From NCBI GenBank assembly GCA_944323245.1, contig CALURT010000014.1, positions 1 through 64,000 on the forward strand: DNA of 64,000 nt, written 5' to 3'. The position numbers were made by a program, and so were the translations under genes. The notes beneath the pieces are model-generated. The model was not told where the DNA came from. It made no database searches and worked only from the letters and a program-made list of their open reading frames with translations. Positions within the stretch are counted from its first letter, which is position 1, and each line of letters begins with the position of its first letter. The DNA comes from an uncultured Bacteroidales bacterium (lineage in GTDB: Bacteria > Bacteroidota > Bacteroidia > Bacteroidales > UBA932). Below are positions 35,407 to 44,200 of the stretch, piece after piece.

Positions 35407-36547
35407 TCATTCAGCTACGGAGACTATTTCCAAGACAATAGGATGACCGCTCTCTTCATGTGCCGTACCGTCTTCAAGATACTTCACTGTCGGAGAGAAA
35501 CGGCTCTCAAGACTGTTGTTGATGCAATCGCCTTTCTGTGTAGGGGTTTTGCTGAACGGGCAAAGACAGCCGGCTGCGCTCATGCGAATTTTCAGTTCTT
35601 CTGTATCTTCGGACACTGTGAACTGTTTCTCGGAAAGTTGGTATTTTTTGTTTACAAGATAGTTATACGTCACTTCCATAGAACCCGAAGAGGCTTCTCC
35701 GGTCGAAAAGAGCTGTGTCCATGTGTCTGTGGTCTTTTGCGGTTCTCCGACAGGAAGATATTCTCCTCCGTCACATGAGTATTCAAGCATCCACTTGTCT
35801 GTCGTAGTATTTCCGATACCGAAACTGAAAGTGAACTTGATGGTACTTCCTGCAGGTATGACCTTGTCAGGAGTAACGGTTACAAGCCAGTAATCACCGG
35901 CAAGGCCTCCTTTCACATAGAGGTCTCCGTTGCCTCCCACTGCCCTTGACGTGCCTTTATAAGCGGATGACCCGTCTGCAAGCACCATGACATTGGTCTG
36001 GTCAGCGTAATAGAATTCGATTTTGCCATTGCCCTCGGATGCGTTGGCGTATGCTCCGCCGTTTCCCGTAGCCGGAGTGGCTTCTTCAGTAGTGAATGTG
36101 CCTTCGTTTACGGTCACGTCATCTCCGAGATTCCATTGGGCGAATACTCCCGTACCGAGATATTCTACGTCCGGATCAGGTTCTTGATCTGGATTTTCTG
36201 ATTCGACTCCTGCCTGATTGACTGTAAGACGCTGAGGAGTGACATTGTCGCCGATAATGTTTACTGTACCTGTTCGGCTGGTTGTCGATGTATTTGCTTC
36301 AACTGAAACTGAATAGATTCGTGCGTCACCTTCTGATGAGGTTTCCGAGACTGTTATCCACGAATCCTGAGGATTGATACGATAATGGACGTTGGATGTA
36401 ACTGTAAGATTGAACGTCTGTTCTGTAGCATCGATGTTTATCGATTCCGGATCGATTGTAAGATAGCCTTCTTGAGTTTCATTAGTGCATGCTACCCCCC
36501 CCCCAAATGGCGAAAATCGCTGATAATGTGATGATTAAACGTCTCAT
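35407..36547 (-). pseudogene. BACON-domain surface lipoprotein, frame broken at a G10 tract
   Basis: From the ATG at 36547 the protein starts MRRLIITLSAIFAIWGG and then meets ten consecutive G (36495-36504, minus strand). With ten G the frame ends after 21 residues. With nine or twelve G it continues VACTNETQEG into a 379/380-residue lipoprotein without a stop. After the tract come a BACON domain (about residues 30-108; QTFNLTVTSN, SWITVSE, EANTSTTSRTG, LTVNQAG) and a ~240-residue C-terminal domain with YADQTNVMVLADG, DKWMLEYSCDGGEY and VTYNYLVNKKY that I do not recognise. It is placed where PULs encode surface ligand-binding proteins, upstream of susC. The lipobox is weak (GVAC). Either a phase-variable gene seen in the OFF state, or a homopolymer sequencing error. 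Confidence 0.82.
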
Positions 36548-36589
36548 AACTTTAAATTTATACGGTTATTGGTTTTGAATTAAAAGGTT

Positions 36590-37639
36590 TTATTTGGTGT
36601 TGTCGAAAGTGAAGGCATCCCATGGCAGATGTGCATCCTTCCCATTATCTAGAACATCATTCACGTGCGTCAGCATCGGGAAACGGGAAATATCCACTTT
36701 TCCGGTCTCTGCCCTTTTGTATATTGCCTTCGCTACTCTGCGTGCAACGACAAGCGATTCAAGCGTTACTCCGGCAAGGATTTCCATCGCTTCTTTGTAT
36801 GTCTTGCCTTCGCCGAGCAATATTCCCACCTTGCGGGTACGTCCACCGTAGACAGTGACATAGAGGTCTCCGATACCTATGATTTTGCAGTCTTCCGATG
36901 CCTTGAACATTTCAAGCAACTGCATCATTTCCCGTGCAGCCTGATAAAATGCTCCGGCCTGGGAATTATAATGAAGTCCGGCATTTGCTCCGAGGTCACG
37001 GTTTACCAATCCTATGGTCATGGCAACTCCAAGAGCATATGCATTCTTCAATGCGACAGCCGCTTCCAGTCCAATGACATCGTTTGTCAGCGAAATGTGA
37101 TAATAATCAGTGGCAAGGGCTGCTTTCATCATTTTCAGGTCAGCAGTGTTTTTCCCGCAAAAGGCCACTTCGGTATTGTCATGAAATACCAATTCATAAG
37201 AAGTACACGGACCTCCGATAGCGCAGACTTCACGTTCGATACCTTTCTTTTTCAGTTCAGCCTGCCAGTAATCCGGATAAGAGATCAAATCCCCGTTCTC
37301 AAGATTAATCAAACCTTTGGTAACGGACAAGACCGGAATTGACGGGGCAAGATTCATCAGGATTTCATTCAGGAACCAATCCACACCGAAAGAGGAGACT
37401 CCGCAAATAACAAAATCCGCTCCTTCTACAGCTGTTTTCCATTCTTCAAAATAGTAGTACCTGACTCCTTTCGGAAAAGGACGGTCAAATTTCGGATGCT
37501 GGTTCTTGGTCTTGCATCCGTCAATGATGTCACAGTCGAGATGCGTGCCCACCAGCCTTACCTCGTGCCCGTTTTCGGCAGCGGGGAAAGCAAGTGCGGA
37601 GCCCATCATTCCGGCTCCGATAATGGTTATTTTCTTCAT
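36590..37639 (-). CDS. gpsA: NAD(P)-dependent glycerol-3-phosphate dehydrogenase
   Basis: 349 residues. N-terminal Rossmann fold with IGAGMMGSALAFPAAENGHEV, the SVTKGL segment, catalytic Lys in AVALKNAYALGVA, and GIGDLYVTVYGGRTRKVG of the helical C-terminal domain, all as in GpsA. The reaction interconverts glycerol-3-phosphate and dihydroxyacetone phosphate in the cytoplasm. The N-terminal part (VGTHLDCDIIDGC) is unlike the common GpsA, so this may be a catabolic paralogue rather than the lipid-synthesis enzyme. It is the first intact gene of the minus-strand unit, 42 bases before the BACON lipoprotein, with a GlpT-like transporter at the far end. Confidence 0.87.
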   Translation of the reverse strand: MKKITIIGAGMMGSALAFPAAENGHEVRLVGTHLDCDIIDGCKTKNQHPKFDRPFPKGVRYYYFEEWKTAVEGADFVICGVSSFGVDWFLNEILMNLAPSIPVLSVTKGLINLENGDLISYPDYWQAELKKKGIEREVCAIGGPCTSYELVFHDNTEVAFCGKNTADLKMMKAALATDYYHISLTNDVIGLEAAVALKNAYALGVAMTIGLVNRDLGANAGLHYNSQAGAFYQAAREMMQLLEMFKASEDCKIIGIGDLYVTVYGGRTRKVGILLGEGKTYKEAMEILAGVTLESLVVARRVAKAIYKRAETGKVDISRFPMLTHVNDVLDNGKDAHLPWDAFTFDNTK

Positions 37640-37755
37640 ATTATATAAAAATTAAATAAAAGGTCATGGTTAAAAGCCTATTTTGAAAATCTCGCTTTCC
37701 GATTTCAAAAATACAAAAATTTCAAATAAACAACCGATAGCCGAACATTTTTTAC

Positions 37756-37912
37756 TTACAATTTTACATCTACGAACACGGGAAGATGATCCGACGCCTT
37801 GGCTCCGTTATTCAGGACCGCCACATAGTCTATACAGAATTGCGGGACATCGTCATAGCGATGAAAAAGATATCAGGTGCAACGTGACGTTTTTCTTCTC
37901 ATAATTCACGTA
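37756..37912 (-). pseudogene. remnant of an endonuclease/exonuclease/phosphatase (EEP) gene
   Basis: On the minus strand two frames together spell the end of an EEP protein: K-V-E-Y-V-N-Y-E-K-K-N-V-T-L-H-L-I, a one-base shift, then HRYDDVPQFCIDYVAVLNN and ASDHLPVFVDVKL before a TAA at 37756-37758. IDYV and SDHLPV are the conserved C-terminal motifs of the family, the His being catalytic. The N-terminal ~200 residues are gone. EEP proteins include sphingomyelinase-like phosphodiesterases, so the remnant fits the phosphoester theme of the adjacent locus. Confidence 0.6.
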
Positions 37913-38033
37913 TTCGACTTTATTGTTTCATTGATATTACACATATTCAAGATTATTGCTCTTGCAGAAAATACACTTTTTCTTGAATAATCAACACACC
38001 TTGTACCGGGACTGCCGCCGGCTTCGGGCCGCC

Positions 38034-38085
38034 GGAAGTCGCCCCGGCGTTCGGGGCTTCGCCCCTCTCTCCGGAGGCGACTTCC
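38034..38085. repeat. 52-bp GC-rich hairpin
   Basis: GGAAGTCGCC and GGCGACTTCC form a perfect 10-bp outer stem; inside, CCGG pairs with CCGG and GGGGC-TTC-GCCCC forms the tip. No U-tract. It looks like a REP-type palindrome and sits at the junction between the remnant and the next transcription unit. Confidence 0.55.
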
Positions 38086-38155
38086 ATTCTGCACCAAAGT
38101 TACAACTTTCAATCTTTTTCTACCTCCCCGTGTCTACTTTTTCGGCAGCAGCACC

Positions 38156-38186
38156 TTGGCTCGAAAAATGGAAAAGTGTATATTTG
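38156..38186 (+). promoter_or_regulatory. promoter of the secreted protein/outer membrane barrel pair
   Basis: TTGG (38156-38159), 19 bases, TATATTTG (38179-38186): a good match to the Bacteroidota promoter. It is followed by a ~55-base leader before the TTG start. Confidence 0.7.
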
Positions 38187-38244
38187 CATGGTAAAATTCT
38201 TTGGAAAAGTGTAATAAAATGCCTGAAAAAGCGAGGCAATCATT

Positions 38245-38586
38245 TTGATTAAAAGGCACATACTGATTTTTTATTGGTTCATACTGTCTTTGCCGATGGT
38301 CGGGAATGCTGAAACAGAGCCCGCGCCGTCGGCAGAGACGGATTTTGTCGTGGACGTGTCTTCGGTTGAAAACCATACCACAAAACCGGTCTACGATGCC
38401 AAGGTAAAACTGATCGTTGACAACGACACCCTTGTGCACTATTCAGAACCAAGGGTGATATTCAAGGACCTTACCGTCGGAAAGCAAGGAATCCTTATTA
38501 TATCGCATCCTGACTACGATACCTATATAAATAAGGTAACAGTTTCCGGAATGCCCGAAGATGTCAATCTTAGACCTAAAGAATGA
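38245..38586 (+). CDS. small secreted protein with Ig-like/regulatory domain
   Basis: 113 residues starting at TTG (38245); no ATG precedes a usable signal peptide. The signal peptide runs to about VGNA. The mature part (VVDVSSVENHTTKPVYDAKVKLIVDNDTL in outline) resembles a carboxypeptidase-regulatory-like or Ig-like beta-sandwich, ending DVNLRPKE. Its stop overlaps the ATG of the outer membrane barrel gene (ATGA), so the two are translationally coupled and probably act together. Function unknown. Confidence 0.65.
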   Translation: MIKRHILIFYWFILSLPMVGNAETEPAPSAETDFVVDVSSVENHTTKPVYDAKVKLIVDNDTLVHYSEPRVIFKDLTVGKQGILIISHPDYDTYINKVTVSGMPEDVNLRPKE

Positions 38587-41240
38587 TGTCCAAAACCATA
38601 AAATATGGACTGCCTGTGATATTGCTTTTTCTGACTGCCGCTGCGTCTTTCGGAAAAGGGATAAAATACAGCGGCTACGTGGCCGACAGCATAAGCCATT
38701 CCCCGATAATCGGTGCCGTAGCCATGATTTTCTCCCAGACCGACACTCTGTACGCCACGACAGACGAGGAAGGCGGATTCGTATTCCAGGAAGCACCGGA
38801 CACCCCTGTCGTATTTGAAATCTCGCACATCTCATACGCCCCGTTCAGGATAGAGACTTCGCTGACACCCGGACAGCCGGAACTGTTTTTCCTTGAGCGT
38901 CAGGACCGGACCTTGAAAAACGCCATTGTCACAAGTTCCGCTCCGGTTTTCACTTTTGACGGGGACACCCTTATATACAATGTTGCAGCCACACAGGAAA
39001 TCTTCGACGGTGAAATGCTCGGGGACGTGCTCGGAAAGTTGCCTGCCGTTGAAAACGACGGGCTTCTCAAAATCATGGGCAAGGCCGTATCCCGGGCATA
39101 TATCAATGGCCGCCTGATTTTCGGGGAAAATACCGATGACGCCCTCAGATACTTGTCGGGCAAAGAGGTCATAAGCATCAAGGTCTATGATGAAACCCCC
39201 AGGTCGGAACGCCACAGAAAATACAAATCCGGAAAAAAAGAGCGTGTGATAAACGTAAAGACCCGAAACAGGATAGATTTCGTCTCGTCGGGCCACCTCC
39301 TCGCTTCATACGGGCGCAATTTCATTGCTGCCGGGGATGACTCCGACAACCGATACACAGGAGGCGGCGCATTGAATTTCTTTTCCGAAAAGCTGCAGAT
39401 CAAGACCGATGCGGCAATCGACAATACGGGGCGGCCCAACGATCCAGGAAAGCTCCTTTTGACTAATGCTGCGTCCGCATCATATAACAGAAACATCAAT
39501 GCAGGAATTTCAACCGTCCGTACATTCAACATTCCGAAATTGTACAGTATAGGCCTGGATTACCGTTATGAAAACAATGCCGAAAGGGATTCTTCCTATT
39601 CCGAGACAGTATATTCCCCGTCCGAGACCTTTACAGAGCGGATATACAACAATGCGTCCCGCAGCCGGTTACGGACAGGTCGGCACACTGCAAGCCTGGA
39701 AATCAATTCTTATGACTTCATCACGGCGAACCTTTTCTTTTCAGCGGACGACAACCGTTCCGACTATCATTCAAGAATGTTGTCATATATGGACGGGTTA
39801 AATGAAACAATCTCGCAAAACACCGTATCAGACAGTCGTTCCTATGATTTTTCAGGTCATGTCAGCGGGACATTCGGCATAAATCATTTCGTAACCGGTC
39901 CCGACATAAGTTTTTCATTCTCAAACAGCGACGGATCCACAATTCAGAAAGACACGACGGCAACGGGCATCGACACATATATTTCCGAACCGATAGGCCG
40001 GTCTTACAACATATCTGCTAACATTCCAGTCGATTACAGGTTCGAGGATGGTAAAAGCATCGGACTGTCGTACAAGTTAGATATTGACCGGCAGACACGG
40101 CGCGAACTAAGGTATCTGAACGCTGTCGATGCTGCGAATCTCGACAATCTGACGAGCAACAGTTACACATACGACTACACCAAGCATACGGCCACTTTCC
40201 AGTATAGGAAAAATTTGCTCTTGATTGAACTCCCGGTAATGTTTTCTTCCCAGAATCAGGACAGGACATTGCCTGCGGCGGAAAACATATCACATTCCTA
40301 CATATCCTTCTGCCCGCATGTTTCATTCGCCGTTTCAGATTTCGCAAAAGGCCGTAACCATTTTTTCAATTTTATGGTTTTGAACGGCTTGCCTTCGCTT
40401 GAACAATCCAACCCGTATATAAACGCCCGCAATCCTCTTTTCATTTCACAAGGAAACCCAGATTTGAAACAAAGCATCACTTATAAATTGAGTTATAACG
40501 GCAACTTCCTTGTCGGAACCAGACACAGCATCCAGACAACTCTGACACTGAATGCCGTATCAAATCAGATTGTGGAAGACAGACGTTTTTTTGCGACAAC
40601 CGGGACTGTAAACGGCTACACGGTTCCCGCAGGAAGTTCGTTCTCGACCTACACCAATATTTCCGGAGCATGGGAAGTGGATTTCCAGCTTTTCTACACG
40701 ACATATTTCCGCCGCATAAAAACGAAATTGGACTTACGCACTGACTACACATACGACCATTCTCCCGCCCTCATAGAAGGGGAGAAAATCTTCTCTGACA
40801 GGCATAACCCGAAGGTCCGCCTGACTTTCACGAGCACGGTTTCCAAGAACCATAAAATCGTATTGACATCCATCACGTCCAACACATACAACCATAGCCG
40901 GGAATACGGCACCGTGGACTATTTCGACCAGGCTGTCAGCCTGTCCTCGGAAAACAAGTTCGCCAAACGGTTCTTCCTGAACGCCATGTGGACATATCAG
41001 GTCAGAATTCCTGTAGTGGGCAGCGTAAAAATATCCTCCAACGTGCTGAATGCCGTCGCAGGCGTCTATTTTACGAAAAACAACAGGTTGTCCGCAAGCA
41101 TTTCCTGCTACGACATCCTGAACAGGACGAATCCGTATTCATCCATAGCGGCACAGAATTATGTCCGGACATCGTTTTCACCGTTCTTCGGACGTTATTG
41201 GGCAATCAATCTGACGTGGCGTTTCAACTCTACCGAATAA
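38583..41240 (+). CDS. TonB-dependent-receptor-like outer membrane beta-barrel
   Basis: 885 residues. Signal peptide (about 1-24), an N-terminal carboxypeptidase-regulatory-like domain (KYSGYVADSISHSPIIGAV, to about 100), a plug-like segment (DTLIYNV-x(10)-LGDVLGKLPAVE, AYINGRLIFG) and a large barrel with aromatic-ended strands. The last residues (YWAINLTWRFN) form the terminal strand. It belongs to the outer membrane barrel group (OMP_b-brl_3-like) that is distinct from SusC: no SusD partner, no TonB-box GYG motif. Ligand unknown. It is coupled to the small secreted protein upstream. Confidence 0.8.
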   Translation: MMSKTIKYGLPVILLFLTAAASFGKGIKYSGYVADSISHSPIIGAVAMIFSQTDTLYATTDEEGGFVFQEAPDTPVVFEISHISYAPFRIETSLTPGQPELFFLERQDRTLKNAIVTSSAPVFTFDGDTLIYNVAATQEIFDGEMLGDVLGKLPAVENDGLLKIMGKAVSRAYINGRLIFGENTDDALRYLSGKEVISIKVYDETPRSERHRKYKSGKKERVINVKTRNRIDFVSSGHLLASYGRNFIAAGDDSDNRYTGGGALNFFSEKLQIKTDAAIDNTGRPNDPGKLLLTNAASASYNRNINAGISTVRTFNIPKLYSIGLDYRYENNAERDSSYSETVYSPSETFTERIYNNASRSRLRTGRHTASLEINSYDFITANLFFSADDNRSDYHSRMLSYMDGLNETISQNTVSDSRSYDFSGHVSGTFGINHFVTGPDISFSFSNSDGSTIQKDTTATGIDTYISEPIGRSYNISANIPVDYRFEDGKSIGLSYKLDIDRQTRRELRYLNAVDAANLDNLTSNSYTYDYTKHTATFQYRKNLLLIELPVMFSSQNQDRTLPAAENISHSYISFCPHVSFAVSDFAKGRNHFFNFMVLNGLPSLEQSNPYINARNPLFISQGNPDLKQSITYKLSYNGNFLVGTRHSIQTTLTLNAVSNQIVEDRRFFATTGTVNGYTVPAGSSFSTYTNISGAWEVDFQLFYTTYFRRIKTKLDLRTDYTYDHSPALIEGEKIFSDRHNPKVRLTFTSTVSKNHKIVLTSITSNTYNHSREYGTVDYFDQAVSLSSENKFAKRFFLNAMWTYQVRIPVVGSVKISSNVLNAVAGVYFTKNNRLSASISCYDILNRTNPYSSIAAQNYVRTSFSPFFGRYWAINLTWRFNSTE

Positions 41241-41253
41241 GGAGATTTTTTCT

Positions 41254-41261
41254 TACCTTTG
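41254..41261 (+). promoter_or_regulatory. -7 box for dnaE
   Basis: TACCTTTG fits TAnnTTTG, 27 bases upstream of the ATG at 41289. A frame starting at TTG 41259 lies inside this box and is therefore not used. Confidence 0.55.
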
Positions 41262-41288
41262 CTTTCCGTTTTAAAGCAAGGTAACATC

Positions 41289-44200
41289 ATGTCATTCGTC
41301 CACCTCCACGTACATACCCAATACTCGATTCTCGACGGCCTTTCGTCGATAGAAAACCTCTTCAAAAGGGCATCGGAACTCGGAATGCCGGGAATCGCCA
41401 TCACGGACCACGGCAACATGTACGGAGTGAAGGAATTTTTCAAGTATGCAGGAAAATTCCCGGACGTGAAACCTATCATCGGCTGTGAAATCTATGTTTC
41501 CAAGGCCGACCACACCATCAAGGACAAGGAACACAGGGGATATTACCACCTCATCCTTCTCGCCAAGAACTACAACGGGTACAAGAACCTGATGAAAATC
41601 GTGTCCACCGGACACATCGAAGGCATGTATTACGGCAAGCCGAGAGTATCCCATTGGGTCGTGGAAAAATATGCGAAGGACCTTGTCTGCTGCTCCGCCT
41701 GTATCGCCGGAGAAATCCCGAGAAACATCCTCGACGGGAACATGGAAGGTGCGGAAAAGGCCATTGAGTGGCATAAAAAGGTATTCGGAGACGATTATTA
41801 CCTTGAAGTGCAGCTGCACAGGACGGAAGTGCCCGGACAATCCTTGGAAGTCTACGAAAAACAGCTCGTCGTCAACGAAGGGATATTCAGCCTTGCCGAA
41901 AAGACGGGCACGAAAGTCATAGCCACGAACGACGTGCATTTTGTGAACAAGGAGGACGGCCCGGCGCACGACAGGCTCATCTGCCTGACCACCAACGTTT
42001 ACCTTGACAATCCCGACAGGTTGAGATACACGCAGCAGGAATACCTCAAGAGCGAGGAGGAAATGGCACTGCTCTTTCCCGACCATCCGGAAGTCCTGTC
42101 CAATACGATGGAAATCTTCGACAAAATCGAAAAATACACCATCGACCGGGGACATGTGCTGCCGGTATTCAAAATCGACGAAAAATTCCTTGCCGAAAAG
42201 GAAAAATATCTTGAAAAATACAAGGACATAATCGACGCCGGACGATGCAACAAGGACGGTTCTGACAGAGGCGAGGAGTTCACATACTCGGTCGCATACC
42301 TCTGCGAACTGTGCTACAAGGGAGCGGAGAGACGGTACGGTGCTCTCGACGAAGAACATGCGGAACGCATTGACTTTGAACTTAAGACAATATGCCGCAT
42401 GGGATTTCCGGACTACTTCCTTATCGTTCAGGACTTCATCGCAGCCGCCCGCGGCATGGGCATTTCGGTAGGGCCGGGCAGAGGCTCGGCAGCCGGTTCG
42501 GTAGTGGCGTACTGCCTCGGTATCACGAACATAGACCCTATCAAATACCAGCTCCTGTTCGAGCGTTTCCTCAACCCGGACCGAATCTCGATGCCTGATA
42601 TCGACATAGACTTCGATGACGACGGACGGTACCGCGTATTCCAGTACGTCGAGGACACATACGGCAAGGACCATGTCTCCCATGTGATTACGTTCGGCAC
42701 AATGGCGGCGAAAAGCGCCATAAAGGACGTGGCGAGGGTCAGCAACATGAGCATCGACGAATCCAACAAGCTGACCAAGATGATACCGGACAAGCCGTTC
42801 GAGGCTGATGTCATCGAGGACGGAAAAAAGGTAAAGAAGGAATTCAAGCCGAAACTGGGCAATTGCGTCAAATACCTTCCTGAGCTGAAAAACGAATACG
42901 AAAACGGTTCGGAGCTCACCAAGGATGTCCTTAGATACGCCGTCAAGCTCGAAGGCAGCATCAGGCAGACCGGAGTCCACGCCTGCGCCATGATTATCGG
43001 ACGAGGCGACCTCACGGACTATATCCCTATCACGATAGCTGCGGACAAGGCTACCGGCAAGGACGTGTGGGTTTCGCAATACGAAGGGTCGTTCATCGAG
43101 GAAGTCGGGATGCTGAAGATGGACTTCCTCGGGCTCAAGACCCTGTCCATCATCAAGGAATGCCTCGGAACCATAAAGAAAACGCACGGCATCGACATAG
43201 ACATCGAAAAAATCCCTATCGACGACGAAGAGACATACAAGTTGTACAGCCGCGGCGATACCACGAGCGTGTTCCAGTTCGAGTCACAGGGAATGAAGGA
43301 ATGGCTTCAGAAACTCCAGCCGACAAGGTTCGAGGACCTCATCGCCATGAACGCCCTCTACCGTCCGGGCCCTATGGACTATATTCCGTCATTCGTAGCA
43401 AGGAAGCAGGGCACGGAAAAAATCGAATACGACCTCCCGGAAATGGAGGAATTCCTGCAGGATACATACGGAGTCACCGTCTATCAGGAGCAGGTCATGC
43501 TTCTGTCGCAGAAACTGGCCGGTTTCACCAAGGGCCAGGCCGACAAACTGCGCAAGGCCATGGGTAAAAAGATGATAGACGTCATGAATTCCCTCAAGGA
43601 CCTGTACCTTGAAGGCGGAGTCAAGAACGGACATCCCAAGGAAATCCTCGAAAAGATATGGGCCGACTGGGAGAAATTCGCCCAATATGCCTTCAACAAA
43701 TCGCACGCAACCTGCTATGCGTGGGTAAGTTACCAGACGGGATATCTGAAAGCACATTATCCGGCAGAATTCCAGGCAGCCAATCTCAGCAAGAATCTCT
43801 CCAACCTTGAAGAGATCAAGAAGATAATGGATGACTGCAAGAAATCCCGCATCAAGGTCCTCAACCCCGACATAAACGAGAGTGATGCGAGATTCATGGT
43901 CAACAGGGACGGCAACATCCGATTCGGGCTCGGAGGAATAAAGGGATTCGGGGACAACATAGTCAAAGCCATCCTCGACGAGCGCGAGGCAAACGGCCAG
44001 TTCTCAGACATCTGGGATTTCGCCGAACGGATGGACGGAATCATAAACAGGAAGGCATTCGAGGCCTTGCTCTATTCTGGGGCATTCGACAGTTTCGGAT
44101 TCAGCCGCAGGCAATATTCCGGAGTCTGCAAATCCGGCGACATGTTCATCGACGCCATATTGAAATACGCAGACCTGTTCCACAAGGACAAACTGAACAG

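Larger units (their letters stand above)
37640..38155. other. intergenic region with gene remnant and long hairpin
   Basis: About 500 bases without an intact gene. It contains the EEP remnant at 37756-37912 and a strong hairpin at 38034-38085; the gpsA promoter should lie at 37640-37755 but no clear TAnnTTTG box is seen on the minus strand. Confidence 0.5.

Noticed and set aside
35407-36117. Separate gene starting at GTG 36117
   Set aside because: The open frame continues without a stop up to the poly-G tract and includes a complete BACON domain, so it is part of one longer lipoprotein gene.
41292-43187. Very long antisense open frame (631 codons) opposite dnaE
   Set aside because: It mirrors the codon bias of dnaE, has no domain resemblance and no promoter; dnaE itself has all catalytic motifs.
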